Assembly: GCA_026225945.1 (NCBI GenBank)
Contig: JAMJFZ010003163.1
Coordinates: forward strand, 16,475,501-16,539,500
Length of the DNA stretch: 64,000 nucleotides
Direction of reading: 5' to 3'
Origin: Cricetomys ansorgei
Lineage: Eukaryota > Chordata > Mammalia > Rodentia > Nesomyidae
In this document: positions 1-10,125 of the stretch, piece by piece
How the letters are laid out: each line of letters starts with the position of its first letter
Position numbering within the stretch: the first letter of the stretch is position 1
Notes under the pieces: model-generated
The model's database searches: none
Seen by the model: the letters and a program-made list of their open reading frames with translations, nothing else
What the model was told of the DNA's origin: nothing
Translations under genes and position numbers: made by a program

Positions 1-1588
1 CTGCCAGGCTGGTACAGCCGGTTCCAGGCCCCTAGTTCTCACTCTTGTGGCCTGGGCACCACCTCCTCAAGTCGCCCTGCTGGCGCCAGGCCTGCCCAGT
101 GTGGAGGGTGTGAAGATAGCCCCTCCCCCACCCTGCCTGGACTACAGATCAGCACCAGGCTGGCCCCTTCCTTGACAGGTTTCCTCATATCCCAGGGTCT
201 GGGGCAGGGGCTACTATTCAGGATAAGGAGGAAGTTCATCCCCCACACCCACCCACAGGTCTCTCTGGGGCTTTTGGCCTTGGCACCAGGGACTTCTCTT
301 TCTTATAAATAGTTTGGTGACCATTCTCCTCCCTGGCCCCACTGACCAGTGCCAGAGTTGCCACCAGGAAACTGGGCTGGGGGCTGCCTGTGAGTCAGCC
401 AGTGGGCAGGCTGGGGCGGGAACCCACAAGTCACAACACCCAGGCTTCAGTCCCTGCCCCTGGGTGTGGACTGGTGGCTAGGCCAGAAGAAGCTGAGAAT
501 CAATCCCAGAACTCTTCATTTAGGAAACTCCAGCCTGCCAGGCACCTCCCCTACTTCTGTGGTTTTAGGGGTCCCTCACCCTCATCTAGAGAGGAAGTTG
601 CTGGGTCTTCTTGGAAACAGACTCTATCCTCACACTGATTCAACTGGGCCCAAAGGGAGTTTCCCACACAGCTGCCAAAGACTTGGGAGCCTGAGTTCCA
701 AGGTGTCCCCTTTAAGAGAAGTTATCAGTAGAAAACTGAGCTTGCCCAGCAGGGGGAAGCTGGAGAACAGCAGGGAAGTAGGGGTGATGTTGGGAGAGGA
801 AGTGCCAGGATCTCTGGGCCCCACAGAACCTCAGAAAGGGTGTGTGAAGGGAGTGCAAGTGTGGTTGGCTTGTTCAGGCCTGTGTGAGTGCATGAGGCTT
901 GTTCAGGGCTTCTGTCTGCCTCTGGGTCCAACCCTGCAGGGGGTGTGGGCCTATTTGTGAGAGTTCTGTTCTGCTTTGTATGGATGGGGTGTGAGTGAGA
1001 CCTGTGTGTGTGTTCTATTGGATGGGTTATATATAGCTCAATTCTGGGCGTGCATATGGCTAACATATTTGTGTCTGGTTTGTGTGTGCAAGGTACATGT
1101 TTTGTCTTATGTGTGTGAAAATGTATGTTTAAATATAATATATGGCTGGTCTCAGTGTGTACATGTATAGCCTTTAACTGCTTCCCCTCCTCCCCATATA
1201 GACCAGCCATGGCTATACATATATTCCATAGACAGGGGTACACCTTATGTCTGGTTTTTGTGGTCTATGTGTGTGCATGTCCCTATGAGAAAGAAAGGGT
1301 GAGGAGAGAGAGAAGCCTGGTTTGTAGGTTTTGTGTGTGTGTTATGTGGTCTGTGGCTTGCTATCTGTGTAGAGAGCATGAGCCCTGTGTGGTTCATGAT
1401 CAGTCTGTGTCACCAGTCACAGCTTCTATCAGGGTGTCTCCGTGTTCATGTGTTCATGAATGCCGGGCTGTAGCCTGTGTCTGCCTCTCCGCACTAGGTA
1501 TTACTGTCTGCCCAGACCACATCTGAGAACATGTGTACCTGTGCCTCTTCTGTTCCATCTGTTGGTTAGGTCCATTAAGAGGTAACTG
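1..1588. other. Intergenic; no gene seen (single AP-1 site, TG/TATG-rich tract)
   Basis: No coding exon or RNA gene is recognisable. A perfect AP-1 site (TGAGTCA) is at 391-397. From about 970 to 1550 the plus strand is TG/TATG-rich, a decayed simple repeat that creates spurious open frames. By synteny this should be the Junb-Hook2 spacer; Junb itself is not in the window. Confidence 0.6.
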
Positions 1589-1741
1589 TGGCTGGTCATG
1601 ATGGCAAAGGCCTTTAATCCCAGTACTCAGAAGTCAGAGGCAGATGGGTCTCTGAGAGTTCTAGGCCAGCTGGGTCTACAATTTGAATTCTAGGCTAGTC
1701 AGGGCTACACAGTGAGACCCGATCTCAAAATAAATAAAAAG
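1589..1741 (+). repeat. B1 SINE
   Basis: Sequence resembles B1 (cctttaatcccagtactcag ... gggctacacagtgagacc) with an A-rich tail. Confidence 0.85.
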
Positions 1742-2867
1742 TAAATCAGAAAACAAAACAAACAAAAAACAAGGTGATTGTATGTCTTCAGTCTTCAACT
1801 CCAAATGTATGTGGCACAATTATGTTGGTAGGTGCCTGGGGCACTCTGACATGGTATGTAGGTGACTGTGACACCTTTGTACATCTGTCTATAGATGTAT
1901 GTTTGTCTCTCCTGTTTTTGTATAGTAATAATATCGCTTGTGCATGTGGCCTAGAGGCTCTCAGTGTGCTTCTGTCTTTTCTGGGAATGTCAAACCACAA
2001 ATGTGCACTTCTGTCTGCTGATATCCATCCTGTGTGCAGAGCTGGTTTATCTGGGTCACACCTCTTCTGACTGCATGCTTTGTTTGAAGTTCTGGGGATT
2101 GAATCCATTGCCTCCTCCTGCTTGCTAGACCACAGACCTACACCCCCAGGCCCTGTGCCTGTTTATGACTTGTGGATGCCTGTGAGTATTCTCTCTCCCC
2201 TCTACGGCTGAGCTATATCTCCAGAGTCTATGTTGTTGACTTGGCTGTCAACTGTATCAGCCACTGCTGGTGTCTTGCCCAGATGGATGTCTGGTTTCCT
2301 TGTCTGTGTGTCCCTGGCTAGAGTCTCTCTGGCCTGGGTCACAGGGGTTTGTTCCTCTGGACTGGGTCTCTCAGGGTGACCGTGTATGTGTGTACATTCC
2401 ACCAGAGTACCCCCACTTCACCACTCCCCCGCAGTCTGGACACCCTGGGCCATGTTTATTTTGCCCCCAGCCTATGTCTGCCCTGCCCTGGGAGGGGCTG
2501 ACCCTCTTGTCTGTCCAGCTAGCCGTCCACAGGATGTTCCCGAGACGCTGTTTCCGGCCACCCGCAGGTCAGGACCCAGGCGTCCAGGGTGGCGGGGGTG
2601 GGGCTGTATAGTGTGGGGGGGTCCATGTCAGGGCATGAGAATGAGGGTGGGGGGCGGGGAAGGGACTAGACCAACAGGTTCCGCCTCATTCCTGCCCCGC
2701 CTCTCACTTCCTGGGTGCCAGCCCTGGGCAGGGGTGGACAGAATGAACCCCGTGGCCTCAGAGTGCCTGGGTGGGGCATGGAGTAGGTGTTTTCTGCTGG
2801 GCACCTGGACATCCAAGTCTGAGACACCCCTCCCTACCTGTGTCCAGCTCTGAATTCGGAGCGTCCC

Positions 2868-2990
2868 TTCTATTATTCATCTAATCAGCACAACTCAAAA
2901 CGAGCTGGACATAATTTTCAGACGGGGGAACTGAAGTGAGGGAAGAGACAGGATTTAAACCCAAGCGAGCTCTGTACGAAGCTGCTGCTT
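2868..2990 (-). repeat. MIR-like SINE, diverged
   Basis: Contains gggggaactgaagtgaggg and aggatttaaacccaagc, matching the reverse complement of the MIR body. It is strongly diverged. Confidence 0.5.
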
Positions 2991-3419
2991 CACAAGACCC
3001 ATAGCCACCAATGCAGCTATTTTCCCCTTCTAAGCAAGGTGTCTGTAGGGTGCAGTAGGAGCCCCAGTCTCCGTGAGGCCAGGCTTTCAAGAGGGTACCC
3101 GCTTGCTCTGAGTCAAAAAAGCCCCTGGATGAAATGAATAAGAAAACGATCTTAACCGTTTCATTGCCACGACAGGCTCTGCCAAAACTTCCTGTGGGCT
3201 GGTGGGCGGGGGCACTGGGTTCCCGGAGCCAGGCCCGGGGAGGCTCTGTTAATTCAGGGATGGGGATAGCGCCTCCAATGACCTTCGTGATGGCCAACTA
3301 AAGGGGACGCCCGCCTGGCCTCCTGTCGCCTAAGGGGTAACCCCTCACTCGAGGTCTCCAGAACTTGATTCCTAGTACTGGATGCCCGGAGGGGGTGGGG
3401 GGGTCCCAAAGTCCCCTGC

Positions 3420-4050
3420 CCAGGGTTCTGAGTCATACACAGGGAAAGCTGCGAGGCATGAGTCACCCAGGGGGAGCGAGGCCGAGTGCGGCCTGGGGAC
3501 CCCAGGGCTGGCCTGAGTCACGCAAGCCCTGGCCCAGTGACCCCCAGCCCTGCGGTGCAGAGATCAGGAACGGGAAGCACATGGTCGGCGGGAGGAAGGG
3601 CAGAGCGGGAGGAAGCAAGTGCCGGGCTGATCCAGGAAGCTGTTTCCATGACAACCGGGGGGGGAGGTCTCAGTTCTCTGGAGGACGGTCTTCCCAGCAG
3701 GGACTGCCCCGCCCAGCGAGCTGGGGAAGCCCCCGTTCGTTCGGGCCTGGGGCCCGGAGTTTCAGGTCGGGAGGAAGGGGTTAACGGCAGTCCCCCACCG
3801 AGTTTCACCTGCGCTCCAAATCCTCTGGTTCCGCAGCACTGGGCCCTGCGCGCTCCCGCGGCTGCCCCGCGCACTCCCGCACGCGTACAGCATCCCCACC
3901 CCCGGCTTGCACTAGCACGCACGACCGCGTCGGGCTCCACGCACGCAGCGAACTCCTTCGTGTCTCACGTCACGGACGACGCACGCGCCCCCGCAGTGCG
4001 GGGTGGAGTCCTCCCAGAGAGTGTTGCGGATAGCGACAGTGCTGCGCACG
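3420..4050. promoter_or_regulatory. CpG-rich candidate enhancer/promoter with AP-1 cluster, RFX X-box and CRE-like site
   Basis: Three perfect TGAGTCA sites are at 3429-3435, 3459-3465 and 3514-3520. A palindromic RFX X-box, GTTTCCATGACAAC, is at 3642-3655 and a CRE-like TCACGTCA at 3965-3972. CpG density is high from about 3560 to 4040. No splice-compatible coding exon is evident; the 250-codon open frame here reflects GC content. Function is inferred from motif density and position about 4.5 kb upstream of Hook2. Confidence 0.55.
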
Positions 4051-4867
4051 TCTCTCCCTCCATTGAATTGGCTGTCTGGTGTGACTCTGACACCCACATC
4101 TACACACAAGGTCACAAACAACTCACTGGCCCACAGTGTCACACGGACACAGGATACACCTGCTGCACGCTAGCAGAAACCCCTGTTCAGCCAGCCCTGC
4201 AAACACGGACAGGGTCACATGGTCACATAGGGACTTAAACCTAGAAGCAGAATTACACAGCACATCCGCCATATAAGATGTGTGGTAGATACACAAACAG
4301 CCGTATACACACTCAGGCGTTTACATATGCCACACCATCAAGGCAAAGTAGAATAATCTCCATCACCTAGGACTTGAACTGTCCCACAGGTAACCCTCAC
4401 ATGGAAACTGTGGTGAGGACACATGGTAGAGACAGCCTTTTGTCACCAAGTTATCACAGGTGACGCACAGAAATACTTTGATTGTTAAAGGGATATGATA
4501 AGCCAGGACCCATGATAAAGGCACGCTATCACAGAAAAGCACAGGCTGGAAACAAGTAGAGTGCCTAATAAAATAATCCTTTTTCTCTACTCAGAAACAG
4601 GGATTCTAGTAAATTGTAGAACAACAAAGCAGCAGGATATGGTTACAGACACAGATCCTAATGCCAACCTTAGGCCCCAATTGTTACACATTTCTCACAC
4701 AAAGAATAACACAGTCACTGACCCAGAAGAAGGGTCACACTGAGGAGCCTGTAGTTGGCACAAACACACAAGACAAAATCAGAAGTCTCACAGATTCGCC
4801 TTGGACTATGCAGAGAAACACTGGGGGTGTGAATGAGGCTCCCTGGGACCCCTAAACATGAACTCCT

Positions 4868-5275
4868 GTTTTTGTTTTTGAGACAGGGTCTCAGTAAGTA
4901 GTCCTGGATGGGGCTGAAACTTATTATGTAGAACAGTCTAGCCTTGAACTCACAGAGATCCACCTGCCTTTGCCTCCCCTTGTATTGGGATTTAAAATGT
5001 GCACCAGAGCTGGCTTACCATATTTTTGTTGTTTTGGGGACAGGGTCTCACCATGTAGACCAGGTTGACCTTGAATTCAGAGAGATCCACTGCTTCCTTC
5101 TGAATGCTGGGATTAAACGCAAACACTACGACGCCCTGTGCTTACTGTGTTTTTTGAGACTGTTTTATGAAGTTTAGGCTCACCTCCAAGTAGCCTTGAA
5201 TTCCTGATCCTTTTGTCTTTCCTTCCCAGGCACAGATATTATATTACAGGTATGTCCCACCACACTCAACATTTT
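4868..5275 (-). repeat. Three adjacent B1 SINEs (minus), third degenerate
   Basis: Successive antisense B1 bodies occur at about 4868-5020, 5022-5141 and 5145-5275, each with gagacaggg/ccttgaactcagag-type blocks. The third is recognisable only in part. Confidence 0.75.
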
Positions 5276-5277
5276 TT

Positions 5278-5491
5278 CAAGTTTCTTTTTTAGATTCATT
5301 TAAAAAAAATTATGAGTATTAGCCTACATGCGAATATATGCACCATGTGTGTGCCTGCTGCTCTTGTATGTAAAATCTCCTGGCACTGAAGTTATGGATG
5401 GTTGTGAGCCACCACGCGGATACTGAGAACCCAACTGGGTCCTCAGCAAGAGCAGCAAGCACTCTTATCCGCTGAGCCATCTCTGCAGCTC
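5278..5491 (-). repeat. B2-family SINE
   Basis: Antisense B2/B3 type: T-rich head, then gttatggatggttgtgagcc and gctgagccatctctgcagc at the tRNA-derived end. Confidence 0.8.
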
Positions 5492-6330
5492 CGTACCCAT
5501 CTTCTAAACTTGTGTATTACACACAGATTGATGCCCTGAACTTCCTGACAGCCATCCAATCACAGACAGGGACTCAGTTGCACAAACCCTAGGATCCCTA
5601 GACACGAGTGGAGGCTAACCGAATCACAGCGCCACCACTTCACACCTACACAGATATGAGCACATTTCCCTTGGACTTAGATACACACAGTGGTGGGGTG
5701 GGAGCAAGATAGAACTCCTGCAGAATTCCAAAAACTGGGTGCAAGGAGACTTTCAGGGTCCCCCTGGTAATGGTACATGGAATTCACCCAGTGGGGAGCT
5801 AGAGTGCTGTCCTCTGGTTGTGGAACCCAGGGTCCCCATCCCAGCTGTGATGACTAGATCAGTGTCCAGATGTGCAGGCTGAAGGGGATGGGCTGGGGTC
5901 CAGCTGTGGCCTTAGGGAGGGGTTGAGTCACTCACTTCCCAGCAGTACAACCCAGGCTGGATTCAGCTGTTCCTGGAAACAGGAGGTGGTGGGATCCCCA
6001 AACCAGCTGGAGGTTACTGATCCAAACTTGCAGAGTGTAGCCTCTTGGCTTCTACAGATGGAAGCCTCAGATCTGCAAATTTGGAGACTCCCTATACCCC
6101 AAATGGGTTGGCATCCTTCTAATATGAGGTCAGTCCCAAAGGAAGGGTTTGTGGCTCCTTCTGCAGAATTAAAGGTACTTATACTTATACATGGCTCCTT
6201 GGTTGAGAAACAGATTGCAAATCTTCCCTGCTGCCAAACATCACAGCTTCCTTTTCTTCTTCCTAAATGGTGGGACTCCCTGCTGACCCAAGCAGAAAGA
6301 TTATAGCTCCTTTCCCAATGGAGAGTACAT
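5492..6330. other. Intergenic, nothing recognised
   Basis: No SINE, exon or clear motif cluster was recognised. The 144-codon plus-strand open frame at 5872-6306 has no recognisable similarity and weak composition. Confidence 0.5.
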
Positions 6331-6487
6331 TTATTTATTCATTCATTCATTTTGAGATAGGGTCTCTATGTGGTCCTTGCTGTTATGGAACTTGCTATGT
6401 AGACCAGGCTGGCCTTAAACTCACAGCAATCCATTTGTCTCTGCCTCCTGTGTCCTGGGGTTCAAGGCAGGCATTATTACACTTAAT
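6331..6487 (-). repeat. B1 SINE
   Basis: Antisense B1 (gtagaccaggctggccttaa, ctctgcctcctgtg) headed by an ATTC/ATTT tract. Confidence 0.8.
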
Positions 6488-7129
6488 TCCTAACCTTTAT
6501 TTAAAATTTAAATTTTAAAAGTTAAATTAAAAATATTTTTGCTTGTTGTTTCTTCAAGACAGACAGGGTTCTCCGGTAGCCTGGATTCTACACCTGGATT
6601 CTCAAACACCTGGATTCTCAGATTTCTCCTAAACTTCAAAAATCCCTGCAATTATTCGCCCCAAAGTTTTGTGTTCCAGAATGTCAGCCACACATTCCTG
6701 TTAATAGTCATGGTTCTTCGATATGGTGTGTGTGTGTAGGATAGAGTAGCTTTGTTTTGTTTCCACTTTGAGGCATCAACTTCTTCGGTGGATGTGGGAG
6801 GGGGAAGCCAGCGGCAGCCCCTATGCAGGCAGGAAGCCAGTCCAGTCCTGAAGCAAGTTCCTTTCTCTCTCTCTCCACAGGTTCCCAGGAACTGGAGTCT
6901 GGAAAACAAGGAGGAAAAGAGTTGTGGAGGTGTGAATCAGCCTCCAAGGCTCTCTGGTTCGAACAGCTGAGAGTTTGAGTGGATTGTAACCGAGTGTCTG
7001 TGGTAGACAATTCTCTTGTAAGATTGAGTGCGGGAGGCTGATGTTACTGGGCTCACCCTGCTGGGTCAGGGTCACTGGATCCAGGCTCAATGTGTTGAAG
7101 GAAGCAGAACATTACCTCTCTGTGACCTG

Positions 7130-7320
7130 AACCCGCCCCAAGCAGAGCCGGCTCCGCTCCTCCCTCTGGGTACATCTAATAGCCTCTAATTACAGCTTAT
7201 TACCCCACCCTCCTGTGGGGGAGGGGCTTCCAGTGGACCCAGGGGTCAAAGGCAACAGTCTAGGGCTCTACCCTTGGCTTAAAAGCCGGTGCACTTCGTT
7301 AGCCGCTGTTTACTCCTCTG
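7130..7320. promoter_or_regulatory. Candidate regulatory block: homeodomain and DR1-like sites
   Basis: This non-repetitive block contains two homeodomain cores (ctctaattaca and cttattacc, about 7184-7205) and an HNF4/COUP-type DR1, GGGGTCAAAGGCA, at 7242-7254. It lies about 1 kb upstream of Hook2. Motif evidence only. Confidence 0.4.
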
Positions 7321-7613
7321 CAAAACGGGGGATCTGCTAATTTTCTTGAATAATAAAGTATCTAAAATGAAGAAAACAAACAAAAACGGAGAATTAAAAC
7401 AGCCCTTGACTCCTAGGGTCGGGGAGGACATTCAATTGTCTGTGAATATATAGCTTAATGTAAAGACTGCAAAGAGTAAGCACTGCACAAATGTTGTCTC
7501 GAGACTACTGTTAGCAAGTTGGTAAGTCTTTCTTTCGAGCCCTCTCCATCACCTAAACTGGCTCGACCGGTGGACGCACCCTTTTCCCAGAAGGACGCGT
7601 CCCTGCGGTCTGC

Positions 7614-7627
7614 GCGCCCCCTGGTGG
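7614..7627 (-). promoter_or_regulatory. CTCF consensus site
   Basis: The minus strand reads CCACCAGGGGGCGC, matching the CTCF core CCASYAGRKGGCR at every position. It lies in unique CpG-containing sequence 655 bp upstream of the Hook2 start codon. Confidence 0.7.
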
Positions 7628-8089
7628 TCTTCGGGCGGCCCGCAGCTTTGGCCCAGTCAAGCATTTTAAGGCAGGAAGATGCTCGAAGCACAGGGCCCGG
7701 GAAGGAGCAGGGGAGCAGTGGAGGGCGACTCCAGGCTGGACGAGTGTGCCTGCCTGACCACACCCGTGTCTCCTTGCAGGCCTCCAGAGTCACCTCTCCG
7801 GGGAAGACTCTTTAGGTTCCTTTTATCCGCGTCTACGGGATGTGTTGCGACTCACGTCCGCCCGTATAAAGAAAGGCTCGGGTCGTAACGCAGCCGAACA
7901 GGAGGATTTCTTTCAGCTTCGGGGGAAGAACATGAGTGTGCCTGTGAAACTGGGTGCGGTAGATCCGCCTAAAAGGATTAAGAGGAACACTCCCAACCAG
8001 GCCGCGCGGAGCCGAGGCCACCACGCTCGCGCCGGAGGGCTGGGCCACACTGACACCTAGCGGCAGAACGTGCGCCCGCCTGCATCCCG

Positions 8090-8281
8090 CATCCAAGATG
8101 GCGAGGCGGCAGGCAAGATCACGTGTCTGGGGCGGAGCCTGTGCCTAGGGGGCGGGGTGGAGCGGGGCGGCGCTCTAGGCCGAGCGGGAGGTCTGGGCTT
8201 CGGGCGCTCGCTGGTGGTGGACCTGGAGGCTGCTGCTGCGCGCCGCGGCTCCTTGGCCCGGATCGAATTCGATCCGGAGCC
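8090..8281 (+). promoter_or_regulatory. Hook2: Hook2 CpG-rich promoter / 5' UTR
   Basis: This stretch is GC-rich and CpG-dense and lies directly before the Hook2 ATG. It has no TATA box. Visible motifs are a YY1-type site (ccAAGATGGCGa, 8094-8103), a CACGTG E-box at 8120-8125, and GC boxes near 8130-8139 and 8149-8158. If transcription starts upstream of 8098, the ATG inside the YY1 motif opens a 16-codon upstream ORF ending at TAG 8146-8148. The exact transcription start is not visible, so the 5' UTR extent is inferred. Confidence 0.7.
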
Positions 8282-9815
8282 ATGAGTGTGGACAAGACCG
8301 AGTTATGCGGGTCTCTGCTCACCTGGGTAGGTCGGGGGGCGGGGCTGGGTCAGGTGTGCGCCCTCTCCTCTCGCCCTATCTTGGTCTTCTCTCTTCTGTC
8401 TTGGGGCTGGAAGGAGGAATGGGTCGTAGGCTTACTGGGCCGTTGGACTCTGACCTGACCACCTGCCCCTGTCACATGGGCAGGCCTCTGAGGAAAGAAC
8501 AGGTGAGGCCCCGCCCCTCTGGGGCACAGGCCTGGTCACGTGTTAGCAGTGGGGACCAGGTGACTCACGGGTTCGTCACACTAGGTGAAGTGAGGCCACG
8601 CCCCCTCCCTACTCAGGTGTGTAGAAGCCACACCCCCACAGAGTTGATGTGGTGGAGCTACAGGCTAGTGCCCTCCCCACCCTATGAAGTATCTGATGTC
8701 TGGGGTAACGTCTGCAAAAGAGGTTGTTCCAGGTCCTGAAATTTACTGTTGTCCCCTCCGGCCCCCTTTAGTTGCAGACATTCCAAGTTCCGCCCCCCTG
8801 TGCCAGCCCCCAGGACCTGAGCAGCGGACTCGCCATAGCCCATGTGCTGAATCAGATGTGAGTGGGGTTGAGTGGGAGGATCCCGAAGGGCACTCCAGCC
8901 AACTCATCCCACCTTTCTGCCCCTAGAGACCCTTCCTGGTTCAACGACGCATGGCTCCAGGGCATCTCAGAGGACTCAAGTCCCAGCTGGAGGTTGAAGG
9001 TGACAGGTGGACTCATGACTAGGGAATAAATAGAGGATGGACTTAAGAGGTGATCGTAAAGGGATAGCTAGCGCATGTCCTGCAGATGGACAGCAGACCT
9101 GCCAGGAATAGGGCCAGATGTCTGGTGATCAGCAAGCTACTTGTGTTCTTTATATTGAGCACCTACAGTAAGACAAAAACTTGCCACCATTCTTGTGGAC
9201 AAAAAGCACATACACAAACACAGATGTTAACTTCTGAGAGGTATGGTGGGAAATGCTTGTAATCCCGGCTATTTTTGTATGCTGAGGCAGGAGGATTGCA
9301 AATTCTTTATCAGCCTGGACAACTTATTAAGTTCCTGTCTTAAGGGGCTGGAGAGATGGCTCAGTGGTGAAGAACACAGAATGTTCTTTCAGAGGACCAA
9401 GGTTTGATTCCCAGCACCCACACAGTGGCTCACAACTACCTGCGACTCCAGTTCCAGGAGATCGGATACCCTAAAAAAAAAAGAAAGAAAGAAAAGAAAA
9501 GAAAAAGGGAAAAAAATCCTGTTTCAAGCATTAAAAAGTGGGTCAGGGATATAGCTTAGCAGTGGTGAGTTTGCTGACCCTACACTGGTTGGAGGTGGTA
9601 GCCAGGCCTGGTGGCACACAGAGGATCCCAGTACTTAGGAGCAAGAGGATCAGGAATTCAAGGTCAACCTTGGTGGCTACACAGCAAGTTAGAGGCCATT
9701 CTGGGCCACATGAGAGATGCTATTTCAAAAAACAAAACCGAGCCAGAGGAATGGCTTGGCAGTTAAGAATGAGTACTACTCTTCCAGAGGACCTGAGTTC
9801 CATTCCCAACAGAGA

Positions 9816-9871
<56 letters not shown>

Positions 9872-10088
9872 ACGTAATTAAAAAGTAAAATCTTAAGAAA
9901 AACAAAAAGATTTTTTTTCAGGTAAATCTATGAAGACGATAACGGGGGGCCGTGAGCAGTAGGAGGTGGGTGGGTGCTCTCTTGAGATGGGCTTGTCTCC
10001 GTGTGAGACTTGTAGAAACAATATAGAGCAAGAACTGTAGGATCTAAGCTCGCCAAGGGCCTAGCAGGCCAGGCAGGCAGAGCAGATT

Positions 10089-10125
<37 letters not shown>

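Noticed and set aside
3486..4238. 250-codon plus-strand open frame in the CpG block
   Set aside because: Stop codons are rare because of high GC. No recognisable domain, and overlapping frames are equally open.
8123..8458. Plus-strand open frame starting upstream of the Hook2 ATG
   Set aside because: It is in a different frame from conserved Hook2 and runs through the exon 1 donor into the intron.
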